Origin: an uncultured Eubacteriales bacterium
GTDB taxonomy: Bacteria; Bacillota; Clostridia; Christensenellales; Aristaeellaceae
Assembly: GCA_902777335.1 (NCBI GenBank)
Contig: CACYTF010000010.1
Span: forward strand, 1-58,534
DNA length: 58,534 nucleotides
Direction: 5' to 3'
The position numbers and the translations under genes are program-made. Every line of letters begins with the position of its first letter. The first letter of the stretch is position 1. Positions 1 to 8,500 of the stretch are shown piece by piece. The notes under the pieces are model-generated. The model saw only the letters and a list, made by a program, of their open reading frames with translations, had not been told where the DNA came from and searched no databases.

Positions 1-107
1 CTCGTCGCTGTTCGGATCAGGATAACGACCTCCGGCTCCAGAAATCGCTCTCGGTCATGATTTGGGTGTTTCTCGACTGCACGGAACTTGACAGGTTCAA
101 AACGGTT
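1..107. other. unassigned left edge of window
   Basis: No gene can be supported here. Short open frames cross the window edge on both strands, but none shows a recognisable motif and no ribosome binding site leads into this stretch. It may hold the end of a gene that lies mostly outside the window. Confidence 0.3.
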
Positions 108-233
108 GGGGTGCCCTATCCCCCGCTTCGCGGGTACTTCCCCATTGACATGGGGAAGCACTGGGCGGCGTCCACATTCTGTGCCTCCCCACCGCAGTGG
201 GGAGGGGGACCGCTTGCGGTGGAAGGGCACCCC
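108..233. repeat. MITE-like intergenic element made of nested hairpins
   Basis: The element begins with GGGGTGCCC (108-116) and ends with its exact reverse complement GGGCACCCC (225-233), giving 9-bp terminal inverted repeats. Inside it are four more hairpins: CCCGC/GCGGG (122-134), CTTCCCCAT/ATGGGGAAG with a TGAC loop (137-158), CCTCCCCAC/GTGGGGAGG with a CGCA loop (184-205) and ACCGC/GCGGT (209-220). There is no coding capacity. The architecture fits a small non-autonomous repeat of the MITE or BOX type. Only one copy is in the window, so repetition in the genome is inferred. It lies 64 bp before the sensor kinase gene. Confidence 0.5.
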
Positions 234-296
234 GGGCACTCCTTAACTTAATGCCATTGGGGACGGGATCGGCGGGGCGTTCAATGGGAGGAAGCG

Positions 297-2201
297 ATGC
301 GCATGAAAGACGCGGGCGTTCAACGGTTGTTTTCCAAGCTGAGGGGCGGGGGACCTCTGGCTGCGTGCATACTGCTCTTTCTGGCGGTCTTCGCCGCCTG
401 TGTGCTCTATGTGGGGCTGATCACAAAGCCCATGGAGAGCTTCGACATCAGCCCTGCCACCGTTCCGGACAGGTGGACATTCACGCTTCCGGACGGGCGC
501 GCGCTGACGCCGCAGGACGGCAGACTCCAGCTTCCGGCGGAGCATTCGGAAGTCGTCTGCCGGCTTCAGATCACGGAGGCGCTGGACGCCGCGCCGATGA
601 TCGCCGTCAGCGCGGCGCATGCCGACTGCGTGTTTGAGCTGGACGGAGCGCTGATCTATTCGCCGTCCGGCCGCTATCAGGAGGGGCGTTTCTCCGATGT
701 CGCCTACGAAAAGTCCGCCGCCACCGGGCAGTTCTCGATGCGCAACATGCACAGCGGAAGTCTGATCACCATGATCGCGCAGTTTCAGGGCGATGAGAAC
801 CGAATCAGCCGCCTGCCGAAGATCACCCTCTATCCCGGGACCATCATGTATCTGACCAAGTACATCGCGCCGGTGTCGGAGGACGCGATGATGGCCGGCA
901 TATGCTTTACGATCACCGCCTTCGTGGCGGTCCTCTTCCTGGTGGGCCTCTGGAGAGGGAGAAAGAACGCCGGAATGATATTGACGGCGCTCTGTTCGCT
1001 GTCCACGGCTTTTTCATACACAAACTCGTTTTCTCATCAGGCGACGGTCCTGTTCCATTCTCCGGCGTTTGTCTGGTTCTATTCCACATTGCCCCAATTG
1101 ACCATGGCCTGGCTGCTGTGGCATCTGTTATCCTCAAAGCTTCGGCTGTGGACGCTCCCCGTGCCGGGAAGCATTACCGGGTGGATCATCGTCATACTGA
1201 TCGGCGGCTTTACCAATACGGATTGGAACGCGAGGATGAACGCGGTCTCGGTCTGGCTGCTGCCGGGCGTCCTCTTTCTGCTTCTCCTGATTGCCGCTCT
1301 GGACGCGATCCGGGGAAACGAGCGATACCGGCGCTTTTTTCGCTACGTTCTGTGGATCGTATTGGCCGCATGCCTGGCGACGGGCTGCTCCGCTTTGATC
1401 AACGGAAAGCTGGCGTCTACGCTTGTGGAGTCCTGGACCCGGGCCACGACGGCGAATTACAGCCTCTATCAGCTCGCTTCTCTGGTCAGCATGCTCCTGC
1501 TCTTGGCCTGCTTCATGCAGGCGGCGATGGAGCTGATCACGGGACTGGCCAGACAGGACGCGGAAATCCAGTCGCTGGCGCTGCGGGAGAAGAGCGCGGT
1601 CGAGAGCATGACGGTCATGCGCCGGTCCCAGGAGGAGACGTACAGGCACCGCCACGAGATGCAGCATCATCTGGTGGTGCTGGAGGAGCTGATCGCCCAG
1701 AACCGGACGGCGCAGGCCTCGGATTACATTCACCGCCTTCTGGATGAGATCGCGGCCGTACCGCGGGATCGGTACTGCGATAATCTGGTGATCAACGCCA
1801 TCGCCGGGTACTATCTGAACGCGGCCCGCGCGGAGGGAATCCGGGTGGAAGCGGACATACGAACACCCGGCAGCCTGCCGGTCAAGGACGAAGAGATCTG
1901 CGTTGTGGTGGCGAATCTGCTGGAAAACGCGCTGGAAGCCTGCCGGGCGATGGGGCCGGATCCGGAACGCTTCATATCCCTGACCCTGTCCGCAAGCCAG
2001 GAGCATCTGATGATCCTCTGTGAAAACAGCACCCGCCGCGCGCCTCTGACGGACCAGGAGAAACGGATTCCCTCCACGAAGCCGGATCCCCGGAATCATG
2101 GCTACGGGATTGCCGCCGTTCAGCAGATCGTGAACCGATACTTCGGCATACTGACGATCGCCTGCCGGGACGGCGTGTTTCGGGCGGAGCTGTCCGTATG
2201 A
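297..2201 (+). CDS. GHKL-type sensor histidine kinase, orphan in this window
   Basis: A 634-residue membrane sensor kinase. An N-terminal membrane segment (about 20-43) is followed by an extracytoplasmic region, then several membrane helices between about 190 and 415, and a short coiled coil. The likely phosphoacceptor region RHRHEMQHHL is near residue 448 and resembles the H-box of AgrC/Spo0B-like kinases. The GHKL ATPase follows, with the N-box NLLENALEAC near 540 and a glycine loop HGYGIAAVQQIV near 602. The layout of extracellular region plus multiple helices resembles 7TMR-DISM receptors. A GGGAGG site lies 5 nt before ATG 297; ATG 303 is 11 nt away and equally possible. No response regulator is adjacent, so its partner may lie upstream of the window. 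The ligand is unknown. Confidence 0.8.
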   Translation: MRMKDAGVQRLFSKLRGGGPLAACILLFLAVFAACVLYVGLITKPMESFDISPATVPDRWTFTLPDGRALTPQDGRLQLPAEHSEVVCRLQITEALDAAPMIAVSAAHADCVFELDGALIYSPSGRYQEGRFSDVAYEKSAATGQFSMRNMHSGSLITMIAQFQGDENRISRLPKITLYPGTIMYLTKYIAPVSEDAMMAGICFTITAFVAVLFLVGLWRGRKNAGMILTALCSLSTAFSYTNSFSHQATVLFHSPAFVWFYSTLPQLTMAWLLWHLLSSKLRLWTLPVPGSITGWIIVILIGGFTNTDWNARMNAVSVWLLPGVLFLLLLIAALDAIRGNERYRRFFRYVLWIVLAACLATGCSALINGKLASTLVESWTRATTANYSLYQLASLVSMLLLLACFMQAAMELITGLARQDAEIQSLALREKSAVESMTVMRRSQEETYRHRHEMQHHLVVLEELIAQNRTAQASDYIHRLLDEIAAVPRDRYCDNLVINAIAGYYLNAARAEGIRVEADIRTPGSLPVKDEEICVVVANLLENALEACRAMGPDPERFISLTLSASQEHLMILCENSTRRAPLTDQEKRIPSTKPDPRNHGYGIAAVQQIVNRYFGILTIACRDGVFRAELSV

Positions 2202-2241
2202 GCGACGGCATACAAGGGGCATTTTACAAATTTTGCCATTG

Positions 2242-2262
2242 AGATGACTTTTTATGTCATCT
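2242..2262. promoter_or_regulatory. 7-bp inverted repeat after the kinase gene
   Basis: AGATGAC and GTCATCT flank a 7-nt T-rich centre. It stands 40 bp after the kinase stop and just before the -35 of the peptidase promoter. It could be the kinase terminator, although no long T tract follows, or an operator. I cannot decide between these. Confidence 0.35.
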
Positions 2263-2265
2263 TTC

Positions 2266-2293
2266 TTGAAAGAAGCGTCCATGCCATTATACT
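2266..2293 (+). promoter_or_regulatory. sigma-A-type promoter of the M13 peptidase gene
   Basis: TTGAAA (2266-2271), a 16-bp spacer and TATACT (2288-2293). It lies 67 bp before the ATG of the peptidase gene and is the only good match in this intergenic region. Confidence 0.65.
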
Positions 2294-2360
2294 GTACACA
2301 GAGGCGGAGGCTCAATACAGGACTGCGCCTCCTGAAAAACAATGAAAGGTGGATTAGACC

Positions 2361-4397
2361 ATGATGAAGCAACTGACCGCACTGCTGCTCTGCGCCCTGC
2401 TGGCCCTGGCCCCGGCCCTGGCCGAAGGCGGCGCGATCCTGGACGGGCGCTGGCTGAACGCCGACATCCAGGGGAACGTGACCGAGGACACCCCCGCCGA
2501 GCTCAAGGACGACTTCGGGCTGTTTGTCAACAAGGATTGGATTCTGCAGGCCCAGATCCCTGCCGGCGAATCCAAGACGGGCACGATGGAGGATGTCATG
2601 CGCACGCTGAAGGACCGGCAGATCGCCCTGATGAAGGACGACAGCCTCACCGGCCACGACGCCGAGCTGGTGCGCAAGCTGTACGCGCTGGTGTCGGACT
2701 GGGATTACCGCGACGCCCAGGGCGTGGAACCGGCCATGCCCGTCATCGAGGCGCTGAGGCGCATCGACAGCCTGGAGGCCGTCACAGCCTACCTTTGCGA
2801 CCGGAGCAACCTCAAGCGGAACTATCCGCTGGCGATGGCCGTCGGCGCTGACTTTATCGACCCGGATATCTACATCACGCAGATCGGCACACCCGCCCTG
2901 ATGCTCCAGGATTCGGCGGAATACACCCAGCGCACCCAGGCGGGCGAGCTGTACGCCACCATGTATGAGCAGCTCGGAACCTATGTGCTCACGCGGCTGG
3001 GTTACAGCGAGGACGAGGCCGCCCAGGTCATCGAGAACGCCTTCGCCCTTGACGCGCTGATGGCCGAGCACGTCAAGCCCATGGCGACGCACTACCAGGC
3101 GGACTACTTCGCCAGCCTCCTCAACTACTACAGCCCGGAGGAATTGCAGGCGCTCGCGGGCGACTTCCCGATTCTGGACATGCTCCAGGCTTACGGCTTG
3201 AAGGTCGGCCAGCGCTTCCTGGTCACCGAGCCCGATTACATCGCCGCGCTGCCCCAGATCTACACGGAGGAAAATGCCGCGCTGCTGCGGGATTGGATGA
3301 CGCTGAAGGCGGCGCTGGCCATGGGCACTATGCTTGACCGTGAGACGTATAAGCAGGTGGAGGCCATCTCGAACGCCCTCATGGGCGTGACCGGCGAGTC
3401 CAGCGATGATGACAACGCGCTGCAGAGCGTATTGAACATGTTGCCCGTGCCGATGGACAACCTGTATATCCAGGCCTACTGCACCGAGCAGCAGCGCCAG
3501 GATATGCTGGACATCATCGGGGACGTGGTGGCCTACTATCGAACGATGCTGGAATCGGTGGACTGGCTGGGCGACGAGACCCGCGAGAAGGCCATCGAAA
3601 AGCTGGACAATCTGCGCGTCAACGCGGTCTATCCCGACGCGCTTGGCGACTGGTCGGCGCTGGACTTTGCCGGGATGGAGGACGGCGGCAGCCTGCTGGC
3701 GGCGAACGCCGCGGTTCAGGACTATGTGAACGGCCTCCAGTCGGACAAGATCGACACCGCCGTGGACAAGGACAAGTGGGATCAGCTGACGATGCAGACC
3801 GCGCAGGTCAACGCCTTCTACAATCCCCAGAACAACTCCATCAACATCATGGCGGGCATCCTCAGCGGCAATATCTACAACGAGGATATGAGCTACGCGC
3901 AGAAGCTGGGCGGCATCGGCACGGTCATCGGCCATGAGATCAGCCACGCCTTTGACACCAACGGCTCCCAGTTCGACAAGGACGGCGCGATCTCCAACTG
4001 GTGGACGGCGGAGGATTACGCGGCCTTCCAGGCGCGGGCGGCCAAGCTGGCGGCCTGGTACGACGGCTTCATTCCCTGGGAAGGCGCCAGTTACTCCGGC
4101 CAGCAGGTCCAGACCGAGGCCATCGCGGACATGGGCGGCATGAAGTGCCTGCTCGCCATCGCCGCGCAGCAGGAGAACTTCGATTACGACGCCTTCTTCC
4201 GGGAGTTCGCCACCGTCTGGCGCATGCAGTCGCTGCCTGCCTATCTCGTTACGCTGGTCGCGTCGGACACGCATCCGATGCGCTATCTGCGGACAAACGC
4301 GACGCTGGCGCAGTTCGACGATTTTATCGACTTCTACGGCATCCAGCCCGGCGACGGCATGTACGTCGCGCCGGAGGACCGGGTGGCCGTGTGGTAA
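2361..4397 (+). CDS. secreted M13-family zinc metallopeptidase (PepO/neprilysin-like)
   Basis: A 678-residue endopeptidase of the M13 family. A signal peptide (about residues 1-21, ending ALAEGG) sends it out of the cell. The catalytic zinc motif is HEISH near 523, with the third zinc ligand and partner residues in EAIADMGG near 585. The substrate-binding VNAFYNP motif is near 482. The protein ends in VAVW, matching the conserved C-terminal tryptophan of the family, and the length fits bacterial PepO. GAAAGGTGG precedes ATG 2361. The next gene also encodes a secreted HExxH protein 66 bp downstream, so the two are probably co-transcribed peptidases acting on extracellular peptides. Confidence 0.93.
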   Translation: MMKQLTALLLCALLALAPALAEGGAILDGRWLNADIQGNVTEDTPAELKDDFGLFVNKDWILQAQIPAGESKTGTMEDVMRTLKDRQIALMKDDSLTGHDAELVRKLYALVSDWDYRDAQGVEPAMPVIEALRRIDSLEAVTAYLCDRSNLKRNYPLAMAVGADFIDPDIYITQIGTPALMLQDSAEYTQRTQAGELYATMYEQLGTYVLTRLGYSEDEAAQVIENAFALDALMAEHVKPMATHYQADYFASLLNYYSPEELQALAGDFPILDMLQAYGLKVGQRFLVTEPDYIAALPQIYTEENAALLRDWMTLKAALAMGTMLDRETYKQVEAISNALMGVTGESSDDDNALQSVLNMLPVPMDNLYIQAYCTEQQRQDMLDIIGDVVAYYRTMLESVDWLGDETREKAIEKLDNLRVNAVYPDALGDWSALDFAGMEDGGSLLAANAAVQDYVNGLQSDKIDTAVDKDKWDQLTMQTAQVNAFYNPQNNSINIMAGILSGNIYNEDMSYAQKLGGIGTVIGHEISHAFDTNGSQFDKDGAISNWWTAEDYAAFQARAAKLAAWYDGFIPWEGASYSGQQVQTEAIADMGGMKCLLAIAAQQENFDYDAFFREFATVWRMQSLPAYLVTLVASDTHPMRYLRTNATLAQFDDFIDFYGIQPGDGMYVAPEDRVAVW

Positions 4398-4463
4398 TAC
4401 GACCTGCGGCGGCGCGGGAAACCGCGCCGCCGCAACGTTGCGGAAAGAGAGGAACATCGCCCT

Positions 4464-5474
4464 ATGATGAACAGACGATTTGTCGCCGCCCTGGTGGTTT
4501 GGATGACGCTTGCCCTTCTGCTCAGTCCCGCCCTCGCCTTCGCGGAAAGCGCGACAGTCGGGGCCGCCTGGACCACGCAGATCACCGCCCGGTTTGCCAC
4601 GACCGAAGAAGGACAGCAGCGGATGCGCGACCGCACGCTTTTCCACGACCAGATCACCGAAAGCATGCTGCCCTTCTTCCTCCAGGATAAGGAGGGGACG
4701 CTGGAGGATTATATCGAGTATTCCGAGGCGCAGGTCATGGCGTTTGCCCCGGAGGAGGAGCAGCGGGTGATCGACGCGCTGGCCTGGCTGCGGGATGAAC
4801 TGGAGGCGCACGGCCTGAGCCTGCCCGACCCCGGAGAGATCACCTTTGTGAAAACCACGGGCCAGGAGGCGGTGGGCTCCGCGGGCTATACCAGCGAGGG
4901 CACGGTCTTTCTGGCGTGGTTCACCTTTGTCCCGGAATATTATCCGGATGAAGCGTTCCGCGAGATCGTCGTCCACGAGCTGTCCCACTGCCTGTCCAGG
5001 CTGTTCCCCGAGTACCGCCAGGCGCTGTATTCGCTGATCCACTTCACGGTGCTGGATGAGGACATCGAGGTGCCGGAGGAGATCCGGGAGCAGATCATCG
5101 CCAACCCGGACGTGGAGCATCACAACAGCTGCGCGACCTTTACCATCAATGGCGAGCCAAAGGATTGCTATCTCGTGTTCCTGACGGACAGCGTCTTTGA
5201 GAAGGCCGGGGACAACTTCTTCAGCGGCATGTATACCGGCGTCGTCCCGCTGGACGGCTCAAGGGTCTACCGGACAGACGAGGTGGACGACTTCTGGCAG
5301 GTCGTCGGCGAGAACACGGATTACGTGGAGGACCCCGAGGAGGCGATGGCTTCCAATTTTGCCTTTGCCATCACCCATCTGGACGACGGCTACGACGGCT
5401 TTAAGAACCCCGAAATCCTTGAAGGCATCGTCGACTACCTGAAGACGGGAGCCGAAGCGAAGGCAGCCGCCTGA
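4464..5474 (+). CDS. secreted putative zinc metallopeptidase, family not recognised
   Basis: A 336-residue protein with a clear signal peptide (hydrophobic segment about 8-26, cleavage likely after AFA). An HELSH motif near residue 171, within IVVHELSHCL, gives two histidines and a glutamate of the classic HExxH zinc site. A downstream glutamate such as in DEDIEVPEE could be the third ligand, but this is a guess. The rest does not match a family I know. AAGAGAGG lies before ATG 4464. It follows the M13 peptidase gene on the same strand with no terminator between them, which suggests a two-gene secreted peptidase unit. An immunity or inactive-enzyme role is also possible. Confidence 0.65.
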   Translation: MMNRRFVAALVVWMTLALLLSPALAFAESATVGAAWTTQITARFATTEEGQQRMRDRTLFHDQITESMLPFFLQDKEGTLEDYIEYSEAQVMAFAPEEEQRVIDALAWLRDELEAHGLSLPDPGEITFVKTTGQEAVGSAGYTSEGTVFLAWFTFVPEYYPDEAFREIVVHELSHCLSRLFPEYRQALYSLIHFTVLDEDIEVPEEIREQIIANPDVEHHNSCATFTINGEPKDCYLVFLTDSVFEKAGDNFFSGMYTGVVPLDGSRVYRTDEVDDFWQVVGENTDYVEDPEEAMASNFAFAITHLDDGYDGFKNPEILEGIVDYLKTGAEAKAAA

Positions 5475-5556
5475 TATCAACGACGGCAGGGTGGCGTAAC
5501 GACTGCAAAATTGAAGTACATCCCGAATTGATCGATCTGGAATGAGGTGCCCGCCG

Positions 5557-8500
5557 ATGAGGTTGACAGTGCGATTCGTAAGCCTGCTGCTGTGCCTTGC
5601 GCTGTTCATGGAGTTTTGCCCGCTGGACGCGCTGGCGGCGGGAAACCTGTTGTCAGAGAGCGCGATACAGGCCGCGTGGGAGATCTCCGGCCAGGCCCCG
5701 GGCGCCGCTCACTGGCACAGGGGCATGACGCCGGAGAGCTCCTGGAACGCGGAGCAGCTGGACGAGTGGCTGGACTGGGTGCTCACAGAGCCCCTGTATT
5801 CGGTTCAGAACGCCCACAGCGACATGAAGGTGAACCTGAGCAAGATGCAGCGGAGCGCCCCCGCGGCTTACGACCGCCTGAAGGGAAGCGCGAACGGGCT
5901 GTACATGGAGTACATGACCGACGCGTCCCACCGCGCGGAGGACCTGCGGCAGCAGCTTCGGGCGCACCGGACGGTCTTTATCATGAACGCAGACAGGATC
6001 GCCAGCCTGATCGCCTACCTACGGGATGATTCCGTCAGCGAGCGGGATAAGATACGCTATTCCAGGCAGCTTGAAGCCGCCGTGAGCGCCATCCGCGAGG
6101 GCAGGGCCGAGGTGGTGGCGAACTGGAAGGAATGGCTGGAGCAGATCGACGCGTGGCATGCCGATTTCACCGGCGCGTCCAACGCGGACGGGCAGGCGCA
6201 GCTCGCCGCGAAGGGCACAGGCGCGTCAGGTATGAACGCCTGGGTGAAGGAGGTCATGTCCTGGCACGAGGACCCGATCAGGACCACGGTCTCCGTAGAG
6301 CTGCATCCCGACGGCAGGAACAACTCGGTGCTGGCAAAGCTGTCCATTGGCCACAGCGCGCTGGCGGCGCAGCAGTCCGACACCCAGACCATCCACGTCA
6401 TCCCCGATACGCAGTTCGTCGTCAACCTGAACACCCCCGTGGAGATCGCCGATCCGTCTGATCCGCCCGAACCCGCGCCCTCGCCCATGCCCGTGCAGAA
6501 CGGCACGGTCACGGTATGGGACGCGAAGGACGTCAAAAACCCCGTTACGGTCGACCTTCATCCCACCGCCGCCGTGACGGAGCTGAACGGTGACGCCACG
6601 TTCAACGTCTCGGATTTTACCGTGGACGAGGACGGCTGCATGCGCCTGGGCATCGTCGCCGTGGCCGACGGCTATCGATCGGTGAAGCACTACGTCGCGG
6701 AGGTTCAGAAGGGCGGCGTCTACGACATATCGCTGACGCCGGACGGCAGCGCCGCGCAGGCCGCGAACAACGCCGCGTCCCCGAACAAGCCCTATTTCTA
6801 CGACTTTGAGTTCAACCGGAAGCCCGCGCTGGGCCAGAAGGCAACGATCTATTACAGCTCCTTGAACGACGTCATCGCGGAAATCGTCGCCGGCGTGGTC
6901 TATCCCGAGGGCTATACCGGCTCAAAGGACGTGACGCTCAAGTACTACGACGTCAATGGCACCGACCCGGAGACGCAAAAGAAGACGGGCGCGTGGGTCA
7001 CCGCCACCGTGAAGCAGAGCGACGCAAAGGCCGACAAAACCTACGTGGGAAGCGGGACACCCCTGCTGTACACGTTCAGCGATAAATGGAACCAGATTTT
7101 GGGGCCTGGCAAGAAGGTCGAGTGCTACATCGGCGCGGAATCGGACGGCCTCGCCGCGGACAACATCATGCTCACGGTGGAGCGGGGCGTGGTGGACGAG
7201 CCCATGATCTCGGATTCGGGCACCGGCGCGCTGACCGGCGTCTCCGATAACCTCAAAGGCCTCGGCAACCTGTTCCAGATCGAGCTGCCCTCGAACCTTC
7301 GCGCGCCCCTCGGGGGGAGCTCGCTCTCGCTCAATATTCCGATCCTGGAAAACTTGCCGAAGATCAGCTACGATATCGACGGCACGCTGACCATCGCCTA
7401 CGGCATCGATCCCGGGATCACGCACGAGCATATCACGCCCCAGCCGGATCCAGGCAGCCCCACGCCCGCGCCCACGCCCAAACACTGGTATGACGATCAC
7501 TCCTGGAAGTCGAAGGGCCAGAGGGAGCGCGACGCGGAGTACAAGGACGCCGAGGGCAGAGCCACTTACGCGCAGTACAAGGCCGCGGTCGGTTCAATAT
7601 GGGATGGCCTGATAGAAAAGAAAGCCGATTTCCTGGGCAGCGCCAAGTTCTCCATGGGTGCGTTCGGGATGGTCACCGGCCAGTTTAAAGCCTACAACGA
7701 ACACAAATCAAAAGCTACGGCCGCCAACGGGGACACGCCCTTCTATTACAATTGCCGGAACCTGAACCTCACCATCGGCGCCATCGCCACCTTCACCGCC
7801 CAGGCGACGTGGCAGTTTACCGTTCTCGGCTACTTCTCGCTGGGCTTCAGCGCCTCGCTGGCCATGGGCCTGACCGTCGGCGGGGAGTGGTACAACTTCG
7901 ACCCGGTCAAATCCAATTTCGGGCGCGTCCAGTGGAGCGGCCATTGGAGCGGCGCCTCCGGGCTGACGATCATGGTCAAGCTCATGATCACCGTCACGCT
8001 GGGCGTGGGCGTCAAGGGCGTGGTGAGCGCCTCCGTCACCGGATATGGGTATATCAGCATGCTGATCACGTGGACGAAGGCCACCGGTCCCACCCCGCAC
8101 GTCAGGATCACCATGGGCGCGGGCGTGACCGCCTGCGTTGAGGTCTTTTGGCTGAAGTGGACCTTTGAAGTCTGGAAGCTGCCTCAGGAAGTGGAGCTGT
8201 ACGACAGCGATAAGCAACAGACCGCCTTCAACCTGCTGGACGTGTTCACAGCCCCGGCGCTGGCGGAGGGGGACGACGACGAGCCGGAGGCCATGACGCC
8301 GCTGGAGCCGGAGTACTATCCCGCCCTCGTGCCCGAAGCGACGCAGGTGATGGACGATGTGGCCATGCGGAACACGATGATACAGTATGTCGATCTGGAC
8401 GGTACGACCTTCGCCTTCTACATCGCCCAGACGGAGAGCGGCAAGGACCGGCTGACCTGGCGGAACCTTGCGACCGGGCAGACCGGGAACGTGCAGGCCG

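Noticed and set aside
1134..5123. A 1,329-codon open frame on the minus strand
   Set aside because: It lies antisense to three well supported plus-strand genes, has a His/Arg/Val-rich low-complexity make-up and no ribosome site. Long antisense frames are expected in GC-rich coding DNA.
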